Part shown: in pieces, positions 1 through 12,173 of the stretch | How positions within the stretch are numbered: position 1 is the first letter of the stretch | How the letters are laid out: the number at the start of each line of letters is the position of its first letter | From: Oscheius tipulae | Taxonomy: Eukaryota; Nematoda; Chromadorea; Rhabditida; Rhabditidae | Direction: 5' to 3' | Length of the DNA: 64,000 bases | Assembly (NCBI GenBank): GCA_037178975.1 | Contig: JASJZH010000005.1 | Location: 620,001-684,000, forward strand | The notes under the pieces: generated by a model | What the model was told of the DNA's origin: nothing | Seen by the model: the letters and a program-made list of their open reading frames with translations, nothing else | The model's database searches: none | Made by a program: the position numbers and the translations under genes

Positions 1-328
1 TGAAATGTTGTAGAGCATTTGAATAGCTAGAACTTTGTAGAACTTCAAAAAGCTGGAAAAAACCACTTCTTCGATTCAAAAAAAGAGATCGATCTGGGCG
101 CACTTTGAGTACTTCAAATACTAGAAACTTGTAGCCTCTGATACAGGCCTCAGAAGTATTTTTCTGATTTAGCCATATTTTGCAAACTTGTAGCGATTAA
201 CAAATTTTACAACTTTGTAGGACATTTTCAAGCCCTGAAAATAAATGGAAGGGTCTGAAAAAGCCTCAGCGAGCAATGAACACGGATTTTATGGCAGCTT
301 GAAAATTAGCGCTCCCTTTTGTTTCAAT

Positions 329-393
329 AGCCTTGTGGTTAGCTCAATTGCGTACCTGTCTAAGAGTTAGGTGTTCAAATCCTAAGCCTCCAA
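329..393 (+). repeat. tRNA-like remnant in dlg-1 intron
   Basis: An A-box-like stretch (GTGGTTAGCTCAATTG) is followed by a B-box-like stretch (TGTTCAAATCC) and CCTAAGCCTCCA. The spacing is tRNA-like, but the acceptor and T stems do not pair, so this is a tRNA-derived remnant rather than a tRNA gene. The rest of 1-429 is intron with no gene seen. Confidence 0.4.
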
Positions 394-429
394 AACTATT
401 TTTACCCTACTTCTATTTTTCGTTTTCAG

Positions 430-3401
430 AAGCTCAAGCGTCCGCGTGAGGGCGGCGTAGCCATTCCGATCAGTACCTCCCTGGGAAGTCTTCATCATAC
501 TGGCTTGGGCCAAAGTTTCGGTGGCTCCCAGGGTCATCTCGGTCAGGCTCCGAGCTACCCACCCCCACCACCACCGGCTCATGGAAGCTATCATGGAAGT
601 CAGCCTAATTTGGCCTATCGTCCCGAGAAGCCAGCCAGTGTTCGCTATCTGGAATCGCGTCCTGGAGCCCAATGGATCGAGCTCCATAAAGGAAGCGGTG
701 GTCTCGGGTTCAGCATTGCCGGAGGAGTAGGAAATGAACATGTTGGAGGCGATACGGACATCTATGTGACCAAGATAATCGATGGGGGAGCCGCTGCCCA
801 CGATGGACGTCTCAGGGTTAATGACAAGATTCTGGCCGTGGATGACAGACCGCTGGACAATGTGACTCATGAGTACGCTGTCTCCGTACTGAGACAGACC
901 GGCAACATGGTCTCTATCCTGAAACAGCCGACGGAGCTGAGCCAGAGCTTTGGAGGCGCTCCCACAACCCCAACCCCAATGATGAGACCTAGCTCAGTTC
1001 AAGACTATGGACTGAACAGAACTGGTGACAGTCAGTCCATGATCGGATACCAGCCTCAGCATGTAGCCATCACGATGGAGCCACGCCCTGTAGGTCTGCA
1101 GAGAGGAAGTCAGGGGCTGGGCTTCAATATTGTTGGAGGAGAGGATGGCGAGCCGATCTACATCAGTTATGTCAGTCCGGGAGGAGTGGCTGACTTGAGC
1201 GGAAATGTTAGAAAGGTGGGTTAGACAGAGAAACGGAGAGACAGGGAAAGAGAGAGACAGATAGACAGAGAGACAGACCTTTTCTAACCATCAATCTTCT
1301 AGGGAGATGTCCTGCTCGCTGTGAACGGCCGGGCTCTCCAGAACGCCAGTCACGCCATGGCTGCCGAAGCTCTCAAGAATGCCTCCAGCCCTGTCACCTT
1401 GACTCTCCAGTACCGTCCCCACGAGTACCAACAGTTCGAGGCCAAAATCGATCGTCTCCGAAACGACCTCATCGCCGGTCAGTCGGTCAATGGGGCTGTT
1501 GCTGCCGCTGCTCCCCCAAGAGAGCTCTATGTCCGGGCACTATTCGACCACGATCCGACCAGAGAGGGCGGAAACCCGCATCGTTCCATGGGGTTTAACT
1601 ACGGAGACATTCTGCACATCATCAACAACACCGACGACGAATGGTGGACAGCCAGGAAGGTTTCGGACAGTGGAGAGGAGTCGGCCGAGGGAGTGATCCC
1701 GTCGAAGAAGAGAGTGGAGAAGAGGGAGAGAGCTAGAAGGAAGCAGGTCAACTTCAACCAGGGATCCATGAGTCTGGGACGGAACACCGCCGCCACTGGA
1801 CTGGAAAATCGTCGTGGCAGTAGGAGCCAGCTGAGCTTCTCCAGAAAATTCCCCTTCGTCAAGTCCACTGACCGACTCAATGAGTTTACTGATCAAGAAC
1901 GTGAGTCCTTTAAACTCTTTTTTTTTGGGGGGGGGGGGGGGGGAGGAGTTCAGTGAACAAAAAGGATGAGAATCTAAGGTATGCTAAGATCGAGAGTTAA
2001 TGGACTACTGATGCCGGCAGGTAAAGACGCTTTGAAACGTGTTGTTTAATGAATTCACAGAGTGTCAAAGAATGAGCACCAGCACTTCCAGACACCAAAT
2101 TTTTATAACTTCTTTGAAAGAGAGACAGACAGCGAAACAGAGAGACAGAGAAAGAGCAAGAGAGATAGAGAGAGGCAGATAGATAGGGAGACGGAGATCG
2201 AGAGACAGGGGACCAGAAAGGCAGAAACACAGAATGAATTGAGAACTGCTTTTTCCTTTTCCAGCCACAGCCACTGCCACAACTTATACTTTCACCTCCT
2301 ATACAAGTGACAGTGACTTCCGTAAGTACAGGGTTGTTCTGAAGCTTTCTAAACGAAATTCGCGAGTTCAGTAACGTTGACAGTGACGTGTGTGGATAAC
2401 AAAACTGTTCCAGAAACTCCTAACCTGTCAAAAATTTCAGTTGGAGTCTCGGACGAGCCGATCTTCTCCTACCAGATCGTCTCGATGCAGTCCATCAACT
2501 ATCCTCGTCCTGTCATCATTCTCGGAGCCATGAAGGATCGCATCAACGACGAGCTGATCAACCGTAACCCGGAGAGATTCAGCAGCTGTGTTCCGCACAC
2601 AAGTCGCATGCCAAGACCCAACGAGCTCAACGGTCGTGACTACCACTTCGTGCCGAAGGAGCAGATGGAAGAGGATGTCAGGAACAATCTGTTCATTGAG
2701 GCCGGACAGTTCCAGGACAATTTGTATGGAACCAGCATACAGAGTGTGAAGGAGGTTGCCAATCAGGTGAGTACATGTCTCCCTGTCTTTCTCTGTCGGC
2801 CACCCCAAAGGCCTGCACAGTAAATTATATACCCACGGGTTCAGGGTCGACACTGTATCTTAGACGTGTCGGGAAATGCAATCCGCCGACTACAATCTAT
2901 CGCCAACATCTACCCCATTGCGATATTCATCAAGCCGAGCAGCCCGCAACAGATAGCGTAAGTTTGGAGGGTGTCAGACCAGGGAACCAAAATTTTTTTT
3001 CCAGAAATCTCGACCGCTCGATCACTGAGGATGAAGCCCACCAGCAGTACCAGAGATGTTTGAGGACTGAACAGACCTTCGGAGACCTCTTTACTTGTGA
3101 GTTTTGTCTCTGTCTTCTTGTCTCCCTGCCTCTCTGTCACTCTCAATTCTTCCTGTCTCTCTGTGTATCTCTGTCTCTCTATCATCCTGGTCCTCTGTCT
3201 CTATGTCTCTGTTTTCCTGCCTCTTTGGCTTCCTATCTCTCTGTATCTATGTTTATATGTCTCGGTTTCTCACCTAATATACCATTTCCAGACGTGGTTT
3301 CCGGCAACCACCCCGAAGAAATCCTCGGCAACGTCCAGCGCATCATCCAGATAGAATCCCGACCCAATGCCTGGGTCTCCAATGCTACTCGAACTCTCTA
3401 A
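430..3401 (+). CDS. dlg-1: Discs large (MAGUK scaffold), 3' part
   Basis: Cell-junction and synaptic scaffold of the MAGUK family. Exons: 430-1215, 1303-1900, 2265-2321, 2441-2766, 2845-2957, 3005-3096, 3292-3401; all phases join and the last exon ends in TAA. Visible domains are a PDZ ([10 protein letters not shown]), a second PDZ split by the first intron (GLGFNIVGG), an SH3 ([19 protein letters not shown]), a basic hook ([13 protein letters not shown]) and a guanylate kinase-like domain ([20 protein letters not shown]). Domain order and the LGVSDEP linker match metazoan DLG. The first exon is open upstream to an AG acceptor, so the N-terminal part (L27, first PDZ) lies outside the window. 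An AATAAA lies near 3647. Several introns are GACAGAGA- or CTGTCTCT-rich. Confidence 0.93.
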
Positions 3402-4538
3402 AAGAAGCCTATCGACCCCCAAGTAGTATCTCAAACTCCCCTCTAACATTATCCTTTCGTTTCACTTACACTTCTTTTCGAGTGACTTTACCAATTGTGA
3501 TATCAGCCCTCTCTACCACTCCTCCTGATTGATGATGAACCCTACTTATAATATTGGCTCCTCATACTTCAAAGAACTGTCTTCCATTTCCAGCGTTGTG
3601 ACTTATACTTCTTCTTTCTACAGGCTCAAAAGGTTATTTGCTAATAATAAAGTGTATACAGTAGTTTGTTCTTTGAGACAAAGAGACAGAGATTTTGAAT
3701 ATGGCGATTAGTACCGCACAGTCCGAGGGACTGACTGATCCGTGTACGAGGTAAACGAGAAGTGACTGTATATTTTGGCACAATTACTAGAGTTCTGCAG
3801 AAAGACTTTCTAAGAAAGCGCTTTTCTTGTTTAGTTGAGAAATATTCTCTGACAACACTTGGTAGGAGAAAAGGGTGAGCCAGAGTTCACTTGGAACCCT
3901 GCTGTTTGTCTGTTTCACCTCTACTCGGGTCATGTTGCTTTTTTGTTCAAGTAGTCTACCCAAAACCAAATCTTTCCTACTGGCTGTCTCACTCCTATTC
4001 TTTTACAATGACTCCCTTACCTCCTTTCTCAAGTTTCAAGACTAGAACCTGGGCACAGTCCCGAACAACCCAGGTCCGAGCACTCTCCGTCTCCGAACCG
4101 ATTGAAAAAAGTACAAGCACTTTTATTGTACGATGCTTTCGGGCTCTAAAACCCCATTTCGCATATTTCAAGATCCCACCCTCAATCACTGGCTAGTTTC
4201 TACCGCAACCCGATGCGGCCCTCGGTTCGGAGACGGAGAGTGCTCGGACCTGGGTTGTTCGGGACTGTGCCCAGGTTCTAGTCTTGAAACTTGAGAAAGG
4301 AGGTAAGGGAGTCATTGTAAAAGAATAGGAGTGAGCCAGCCAGTAGGAAAGATTTGGTTTTGGGTAGACTACTTGAACAAAAAAGCAACGTGACTTGAGT
4401 AGAGGTGAACAGGGAACAGCTTTTTTTTGCAATACTTCTGGGAGAACTCTAAATATTGTAGCGAAATGTAGAATCGCTTTTCATTGATCCTCCTAATGAC
4501 TTTTCGATAGACAGAGACTGAGAGTAAGAGTACACACT
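3402..4538. other. Intergenic, dlg-1 to UGT
   Basis: The 3' ends of two convergent genes meet here. Apart from the fold-back element at 3901-4420 I see no coding region. Confidence 0.6.
3901..4420. repeat. Fold-back element with ~200-bp arms
   Basis: The left arm (3901-4100) and right arm (4223-4420) are inverted copies of each other with only scattered mismatches, separated by a ~120-bp loop. The arms share GACTCCCTTACCTCC and its complement. No transposase is present and no clear target-site duplication was found, so the class is unknown. Confidence 0.8.
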
Positions 4539-6683
4539 TTATTCCTTCTTCTGCTTTTTGCCAGAAGAAGAGCGACAAAACTTTTTACAAATCAGGACAG
4601 GGAGCGAGATCAGAAGGGCCAAGACGGTAAAGACCAGTGCTGCTGCGTCTAGAAGATAGTACTCGATAAAGCTGAGATCCTTTCCGGTCGGTGTCAGTAG
4701 ATTCAATGGACCGTATCTAAAACTTTCCGTAGATAGCCAAGCAAAGAAGCTAACTTGGCAGCAAATTCAGCATGGCTCAGCATCAGCTGCTTGGCAGGAA
4801 TGGGCTGATTGTTTAATAGGTCGGCAAGCTTCTTCGCGTTTTGCGAGTACCTAAGATTGACTATTTTTAAATAAAATGATAATAAACTTACGTAGGATCA
4901 TGGAGAACCTTGTTAATGGCCGATTTCACATTTTCTGCATCAGCCAGATCCTCCTTGTGGAGGACGACAGCCGTACCATGTCGTTGGAGCATGGCAGCGT
5001 TTCGGGGCTGCTCGGCGAAGAGAGGAATCTGGATATTCAGGTCTCTCTGTCTTTCTGTTTCTCTATTTCTCTTCCTCTCTGTCTCTGCCCCTGTCAAACT
5101 TACAAAGACGGCCGGTTTTCCAAGGTAGGCCACTTCGGTAGTCGAGCCCAGACCTCCATGAGTGATGAACAGGTTCAGACGGTCATCGGCTGAAAAAACA
5201 TTGTCAGAGAAAATGACAGAGACTTACCAAGAAGAGCCTTTTGTGGAAGCCATGGAGACAGATGGACATTGGGAAGGTGATCGGCCATAGTTGAGGGTTC
5301 CTCGTACTTCCAGATAAAGGTCACATCGGGCATGGAGGCACACATTTTCAGAATTTGTTGTCTGGAAGAAGTAACTCTTTCTGTCTCTGTCTCTCTGTCC
5401 ACTCACTTATAGCTCTCTGGCATGTCCTTACTCTTAGCCACAGATCCAAACGAGATGAAGACGGTTTTCTTTCTCTCCGACAAGACCTTATCCCACTTCT
5501 CATCCAATTTTCCAGGATTCTTCTGGTCAACTGTGATACCTCCGATCTGAACAGTCTTATGAAGCAGAGGACGGGGGAAGTCCATGTAGGGATTGGCATT
5601 GACGAAGGAAAAGGACATGTCTCCCAGGAGCTTCTGGAAAGAAATAGTAGAAACTTTAAAGGACTGTCTACTTCGTGACCACTGAAACTGTCTCCCCACT
5701 TCTTCTTCATGTACTCGCCTTCGGCGATGGCAATATTGTTGAACATCCAGAAGCCGACGGCTCCTCCAAAAGCGTTTCCGAGTCTTTTGAAGAGACCCAT
5801 CTTGTCTGTGAGGCTCATCATGGTCGGGACGTAACTGTAGGCCGATGGCTCTCCAATGTGACGAGAAATGACGTCGAGGTTGACCCCGGAGAAGGCTCCG
5901 AGGGTTGTCTTGATTCCAAGATGCTCCATGATTCCGAAGCCGCAGAAGTTAAATGGCTCACTGATCCCGACATCGAACTTTTCCTTCTTGAGCTTCTCGA
6001 GAAGGGCATCTTCGTTGATGACCTCTGGAAAAGAAGAGTGAGAGACAGAGACAGATACTGTTCCACTTCAAACCAAAACTGTCTTCTGGCCAAGACTATA
6101 GTATACGTGCACCCCTTATCTCTACTTCTGTTGTCAGCTGCGATTATGTACCCGACGATCAAACGTCAGGTCTTGGCATCGAAACAAAAAGTGAAAACAA
6201 CTCACTGTCGCAGCTATACGCCATCATGCGAGACATGTTGTTGGCCATTTGGAGCATCCCGGTAGGGGTAGGGCTAAGAGTCCACAGCTTGGCGAACATT
6301 TCACCACGACTCTCTTCCATCATCCTCTCGACTCTCTCATCGTTTTCGATCATGTGGATCTTTTTGACCAGTTTGAAGGAGGTCTTGTTGGTCAGAAGCG
6401 GCTCCATGATGGGGAGGACAACTGTCTGGAAAGGGATGCATTAACTGTCTCGTTGACTCTCTGTCTCTCTGTCGTTTTGTCTCTCATTCTCTATCTCTCA
6501 CCACATCATGTCCTGCTTCCGCCAAGGTCTCAGCGATTTTGCTCAAAAAGGTGACATGTGAATGACCGAAGAGCGGAATATAGACGAAGAACTTGTAGGA
6601 ACTTACTACTGAAAACAGGTTCGAAAAACAGATGATCAAAACCGACCTGCTACAAGCAGACTAAAAACTAGTAGAAGCCTCAT
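4539..6683 (-). CDS. UDP-glucuronosyltransferase (UGT)
   Basis: Type I membrane enzyme of the ER that conjugates sugar from UDP-glucuronate or UDP-glucose to small lipophilic molecules. Ten exons, in transcript order: 6683-6647, 6608-6502, 6425-6206, 6024-5672, 5633-5407, 5361-5228, 5189-5104, 5028-4892, 4850-4755, 4716-4539; all phases fit and give 524 aa, the usual family length. The first exon encodes a signal peptide (MRLLLVFSLLVA). The donor-binding signature is clear (WLPQKALLG, then NLFITHGGLGSTTEVAYLGK, then QPRNAAML). The C-terminus has one membrane helix and a basic tail ending KKQKKE. The stop codon overlaps an AATAAA. Three introns are exactly 38 nt. Family certain, substrate not predictable. 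Confidence 0.95.
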
Positions 6684-7197
6684 TTCTGATCAGAGAACGA
6701 GATACTTGACTGTCTATCTCTCTCTCACCGGCCGGCAAACAAACTGCACCACAAGGGGAGGACTCTCTGCCTGTCAACCTCGCTCTTAATAGCAAAGTTT
6801 CCGATAAGGGGGCAGAGTCGAATGATCTTCGCAATGATGAAATCGACAGAGATAGTTCGGAGAACTATTGGTCTTGATGCAACCAAATGGTCTCTAGCCT
6901 CTGTAGCCCGGTAAAACCTCTTAGTCTGTGTACTCTTATCTGTTTTGTTTGCCTCATACTATTGACGAAGAACTGAGAGACAGAGAGACAGAGAAGCAGA
7001 GAGACAGAGAGACAGAGAAGCAGAGAGACAGAGGGACTGAGAGGCAGAAGAGAAGCGTGTGTGTTCTCTGTCTCTGTCAGAACTGTAGCAATTGTGGTCA
7101 CAAGATGACTCGCTGTTTTGTGTTACTGATAAGTAAGGCGACTAGACAATCTCTTCCCAGTGAACTTTATTGCTATACTAGACAACCAGCAAAGGAG
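6684..7197. other. Intergenic with GA-rich simple repeat
   Basis: Between two minus-strand genes. Holds a simple repeat of GAGACAGAGAAGCA type at about 6975-7050. No other feature seen. Confidence 0.6.
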
Positions 7198-8369
7198 TTA
7201 TCCTCTGGACTCTGTAACAAAAATAGTATTGGTTCCGGCTATACTGTGTTGAGAAAGTCTTCTCTGTATAGGCCTGGTGATCCACTGGTGGTATGTCGGA
7301 TTCATCATGATGAGGATGAGCCCACCTATTGTTCCAAAAGAAGAGCCGGCCAGAAAGCCAATGTCCGAAATATCTGAAAATGATCTGTCTTTCTGTCTTT
7401 CCGTCTTTGTCCCACTGTCTCTCCGTCTCACTGTCTCTTTGTCTCTCTGATTAAATATCATTGTCTCTCCGACTCTCCCAAACTCACAGGCGTATCCAAA
7501 GACTTCAAAGACGTACAGATACACAACTGCAGATATGGGAAACACGAAGAGAACCAAAGGAACCATAGTCTGGAGCACCAGTTGCAACAGAAACCTTCGC
7601 TGTAAGCTCTTTGACCTTTCCGACATTGCATTCTTTTGGATAGCCTTATAGGTAGCGTATAGTAGATAGAATTCCACACTGGCAAAGACGACTAAAAGTA
7701 TGATGACCGGTAAAATGACATAGTAGGTCAAGAAGTTCATGTCCCAGAGGAACATGCCCTTGATCATGGGAGTAACCTCGTTGAAACATGAATATTTCTG
7801 AAGTTCAACTTGTTTAGATGATGAAGCTATCCCACCTGCTTGAACTTTTGACCCAGTTCTCCCTGATTTCCAGGAAAAATGGCCAGAGAAATGGGTGGAA
7901 TACAGATTAGACTGTAGCTGACAGACATCAGAATCTTAACCCAGAGAGGAAAGAAACTTTTGGCTCCCTTCACCACAAAGTATCTGTATATGAAGAGTTG
8001 TATAATACTGCCAAGACTCATTTCTACAGCAAAGAAAACTGTGGCTGTCAGCAGATTGGTTGGGAGTAGACGGGTCAGACAGCCACGGGGATAACTGGCA
8101 GGGAGAGGAATGAGGATTGCGGGTTCGACGAGAAATGCGATCTGGAAGAATTGAGAGTGACAGAGAGACAGACTTACAGTAATGTCAGTAGCAAACGTCA
8201 GGACCTGATGATAGAGTAAGTACCACCTATATGTTGCCATATGCTTTGTCGACTTGAAGATAATGCAACAAATCACGTAGGGGTTGATTAGGAGACTGGT
8301 AATAGAAACAATGTCGAAGAGGAGAGACAGTAGAGAACTTTCCGCGATTAGGGAGGAACATTGGATCAT
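7198..8369 (-). CDS. Serpentine receptor, SRH-like
   Basis: Nematode-specific seven-transmembrane receptor, probably a chemoreceptor in sensory cilia. Exons in transcript order: 8369-8178, 8141-7836, 7797-7488, 7373-7198, giving 327 aa. Hydrophobic segments are arranged as in SRH/STR proteins. Family-like motifs are STKHM after the first helix, LQRRFLLQLVLQ before the sixth, and the last helix followed by MMNPTYHQW. I chose the ATG at 8369 because an AG acceptor (CTCCTCTAG) lies just upstream and CSSL..ESSLL then matches the short extracellular N-terminus of SRH proteins; an in-frame ATG at 8396 is the alternative. The second intron is 38 nt. Ligand unknown; the class (SRH versus STR/SRI) is a judgement from motifs. 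Confidence 0.8.
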
Positions 8370-8511
8370 TTTGCAGCTAGAGGAGAGTATAAACATGCGT
8401 GAGCTCGTGCTGCCTTGTCATAGGCAACTGACCGGAAATATTGCTTGTTTGAGGGGTATCTACGTTGCAGATAAGTATGGATCTGAGGTGAGAGAGACAG
8501 AGATCAAACTT

Positions 8512-11500
8512 TCATTTCATTTCAGAGCAGTTACAGTAAGCTGGTGGACGTTCATTCCCTTCACTGAACTGGACCAGTATGAGGAAGTAGGTGAAAATTG
8601 AAGAGAACATCTAGAATATTTTGGTCAAAGCTATTGTCACTCTCCTGTCTCTCCTGTATCTCTTTGTCTCTGTCTCCCGGACTTACAGTAAGGAGTATTC
8701 CTCTGTTCATAGGAAAATAATTATAGGCAGAAATTGTCATCTTGTTGCTCTGTATTTGGGAGATCAGTATCAGCATTTGAGACTAAACTTTCTGTTTCGG
8801 GATGCCCGAATTACTCACAGCGATTCGAGGATCGTCCTCTCCTTTCAAGGAAGTTGTGTACAGGTTGAAGGCAGAAGTTGCAATGTTCTCACCCTGAACT
8901 GTCTCTCTATCTTTTTGTCTTGTCTCTCTGTCTCTGTCTGTCTCCCTGTCTTTCTGTTTCTGCTCTTACCTCTTCAGTCAGATGAAAGGCGGGCAAGCTC
9001 AATATCAGAAGGACTGTGACGATTGTCATGATCCACACTCCCATTCCCACCACAATCCCTGGCTGACTCTGAAACTGAGATGCAGAGAAACAGAGAAACA
9101 ACTGACCCCAGCATTTCTGTAAGCAACATAGGCCAAGAAGCAGACGCTTGGAATAGCCAGGGAATAGAAACAGAAGACGCTAAAACTGTAGCAGTCTTCC
9201 AACTTGTTTCTGGCCAAGACCAGATGATGGTGATGGGTTTGAATCTCTTCTAAGTATTGTAGCTTGACCAGTGGGGGAGAGGACCTGTACTTCTAGAACT
9301 GGAACTGGAAGACTCACCTAAAGTCCTTATCCATTCTCTTGCAAATGTTGGCTATGACGTAACGGATGTAGGTACAGCTAAAGAAGAAGTCCGTGCAGAA
9401 GATGGTGATTCCACACTGGCAGATGAGGACCTGGGAAAGCTCCTTTGTTTCTTATGCTTTTGTTCCTTACGGTCTGAGAACTATGGTTCCTTGACCGTGA
9501 CTTCTCTCTCCTGTCTCTGTCAGAACACACTGTACACACTAGTATTCTCGACTATCTGATTACTCCTTTCTGTCCACTGGTACCAGAAATGTGACTCTTA
9601 CTTGTACAAGCAGTGTCCCCTGATCCTTGACTCCACTGGTCGGCTACTCGCTTGTCCATCTTCTGACTACGTGGTTATACTGTCTTCTGACCGACCTTGA
9701 CCACCAGACAAGCTACCAGAAGTGTACTGTTACTTGTTTGACTACCAGTCCAATGTCCTCTGGTCCCATTATCTCCTGAACCCCACTGGCCGGTTGCAGG
9801 CTTGACTACCTTTCTGACTACCTAGCTATTGACTACCAGACAACTTATCAGAAGTATCTCTCTCTCACTTTCTTGATTACCTCAGATCCCTTGACTACCT
9901 TTTCTAGACTTGCTGGTCGGTCTCTCTCTTGGCTACCCTCCGACTACCTGGTTGCTGTTCTTTGACTAACAGACAACTCGACCCTTTGTTACTGACCTTC
10001 TGGTACTGACAAAGCGGTACATGACCACCTGGTTACAGTGTCCCGATCACATTTTTCTCTTACTATACAGGGTGGCCCATAATTACGTTGACAAGGTAAA
10101 AGTTCTGTGAAAACAAAAATAGAGCAGAACAAGCAAATCGACCATAAAGGTTTTATTCTTAACAAAAAACTGAACATAATTGTACGTTAAAGTTCAAAGA
10201 TATCTCCGTCAGCATCGACATAAGCCTTGAGACGTTTGGGGAAGGCGTCGACGGTGGCGCGCAGGTAGTCATCATCGAGCTCACTCCAGGCCTTTTCCAG
10301 GGATTTCTTCAGCGAATCGATGTCTAGATGGGGTTTGGAGCATGCCTTGGACTCGAGAACACTCCAGACTGAGTAGTCCATAGGATTGAGGTCAGGGGAT
10401 GACGATGGCCATTGATTGAAAGAGACGAAGCCCGGGAAGTTCTGCTGGCACCAGTTCTGGACGGCGTTATGCTTGTAGGCGGGCGCCCCATCTTGTTGGA
10501 AGCACCAATGTTTTTTCTTGAAGTGTTTCTTGGCCCAGGGCAAAAGTTGAGTCCTCAGCATATCGAGATAATTGTTTCCATTGACTTTGATTCCCTGGGG
10601 TACGAAGATGAGAGGCGTCTTTCCATCTGAGGTGATTCCGGCAAAGACCATCACACTTTTCGGAAAACCAGTTCGCTGTACGGTCACATTTGACTGAGAA
10701 ATTGCGTAGACTCTATCATTTTGCTTGTTCAGAGCATGTTCGATGGTGAACACTTTCTCATCTGTGAAGAGAATCGTCTGGTGAGCTCCATTCTTGGTTC
10801 ATTCATCGCTAGACGATTCTTGACAATTCGTTGCAGCGAAGTTCGGGAAATGGACATCTCCTTTGACAGCTTGCGGATAGAGCGTGCCGGGTTGCGACGA
10901 AGACATTCACGCACGTTCTTGATAGCTGCTTTGGTTGAAACAGATACAGGTCTTCCGCGTCCGGTTCGGTCGGAATGGCTTCCCAAAGCCTTGAATCTTG
11001 AAATCGTCGCTGATACAAGTTGCCTGGATACATTAAGTCGCTTCGAAATGACGCATGCCGGAATTCCCTCATGATAAAGTGAGACGATTGATGCACAATG
11101 GGGCGACGGCTTTGTCATTCTGAAAGCCAGGACCTATAACGCAAAAAACAATTGGAAATATAGTTAAAAACATTATCAAACAAAAATAAAAAAGACTAAA
11201 AACACAGAACTCGAAAAAAATTGCATTTCCGCGCGAGCGCGCCTTGTCAACGTAATTATGGGCCACCCTGTAGTGTCTCTCTGTGTGATTACCTGAAATC
11301 CCTCATCTCTAGATCGCTGCTATCCTATGTATGATTACTCCTGAATAGCTACTACTGTCCCATTTGCTTGACTACCTGGCTGAACCGTGTCATTTGACCC
11401 ACCACATATACTTCCAGCGGAAGAAACCACAAGCTCCTGACTATCAATGGCGGCATCCAAGGAGCTTTTCCAGTGAACAGTCCCAGTTTCCAAGTAGCAT

Positions 11501-12173
11501 CTAAGAGACCCACTGTGACAGAGAGAGTCACATTGATGAGTATGAGTCGGTTTGTCATCCTCTTGGCTCTTTCCAGTGGCAAAAGAGAGTCGTCCCCTTC
11601 CATGGCCAGATCTATTTGCTGGAATGGGGGTGTTAGAAGAGAGACAGCTAGCACTGACCTCCAGAAAAATGTTCCGTTTCCTGTGTACTCTTGTGAACAT
11701 GAGGGTCCCGTTGAGACCGGCTACTATGAAGACAAATCTGGTCAGGGAGAGTACAACTCTCGGGTCGAACATGATTTCAGAGGGCGAGAAGTGATTGTGT
11801 TCGGTAGGCAGTAAAGTAATTTGGGTGCTTCTTCTGACAGCTGTGGCTAGCATAACGAACAGAACTAATCGTCTGTACCAGTTTAGCAGTCGGTCGTCGG
11901 CTCTGGAAGTGTAGAAAGAGAGCTATAGAGTTAGAGAGACAGAGACATAGAGAGACAAATAGACAGTAAGGCAGAGAGGCAGAGAGATAGTGAGAGAGAA
12001 ACCGGATGAGAGAGATGGAGAACCTACCTCTCATAAAAACCCAGCAAAGCCTGATAGAGGACAAAATTCCGACGGATCCTTGTGGTAAAGGTACAGGAGT
12101 TGGTGAAGGCTATCTTTGTCTCCTGGCCCTCTGCCAAAGAAACTTCCTCTGTTTTGGGGGCAGTCCCATTCAT
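8512..12173 (-). CDS. Gustatory-receptor-family 7TM protein (LITE-1/GUR-like)
   Basis: Nine exons in transcript order: 12173-12028, 11902-11659, 11618-11376, 9430-9318, 9284-9107, 9068-8970, 8893-8819, 8749-8687, 8610-8512; all phases fit and give 419 aa. The C-terminus carries the hallmark of the insect/nematode gustatory receptor family: a pre-TM7 region (ISAYNYFPMNRGILLT) followed directly by TYFLILVQF, matching the family pattern TYhhhhhQF. A long cytoplasmic N-terminus precedes TM1, as in C. elegans LITE-1, GUR-3 and EGL-47. The ATG is 40 nt after a TTTTTCAG acceptor, a likely trans-splice site. The third intron (11375-9431) is unusually long and contains a mariner copy and a minisatellite. 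Light, taste or other function cannot be told from sequence. Confidence 0.85.
9490..10050 (-). repeat. Degenerate minisatellite with CTACC core
   Basis: Irregularly spaced copies of TTGACTACCAGACAA-like units (GACTACC core) occur across the long intron of the gustatory-type receptor. The same core, in the other orientation, fills an intron at 52.4-52.8 kb. Confidence 0.6.
10068..11270 (-). mobile_element. mariner (maT-type) transposon copy
   Basis: A 1,203-bp element with near-perfect terminal inverted repeats of about 29 bp (both ends begin CAGGGTGGCCCATAATTA), flanked by TA on each side (10066-10067 and 11271-11272). That is the target-site signature of the Tc1/mariner superfamily. It encodes a transposase relic on the minus strand and sits inside an intron of the gustatory-type receptor gene. 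Confidence 0.95.
10187..11118 (-). pseudogene. Mariner transposase, internally deleted and frameshifted
   Basis: The N-terminal part (11118 to about 10790) shows paired helix-turn-helix DNA-binding domains with the linker GRGRP between them. The C-terminal part (about 10790-10187) is in a different frame and shows the catalytic acidic residues in FTDEKVF, QQDGAPAY and NPMDYSVW. I count 37 residues between the second and third aspartates, so the signature is DD37D, the maT type. The two parts are in different frames and the segment that normally links them appears short by roughly 30 residues. The copy is therefore almost certainly inactive, although its ends look intact. Confidence 0.88.

Noticed and set aside
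329-393. Functional tRNA gene
   Set aside because: A and B boxes are present but the acceptor, D and T stems do not all pair. The same applies to every other tRNA-like stretch found.
2062-2310. Arg/Glu-rich open frames (for example repeats of ERQRDRET) in introns throughout 1-26 kb and 55-64 kb
   Set aside because: These are translations of GACAGAGA simple sequence and occur in whichever frame lacks stops.
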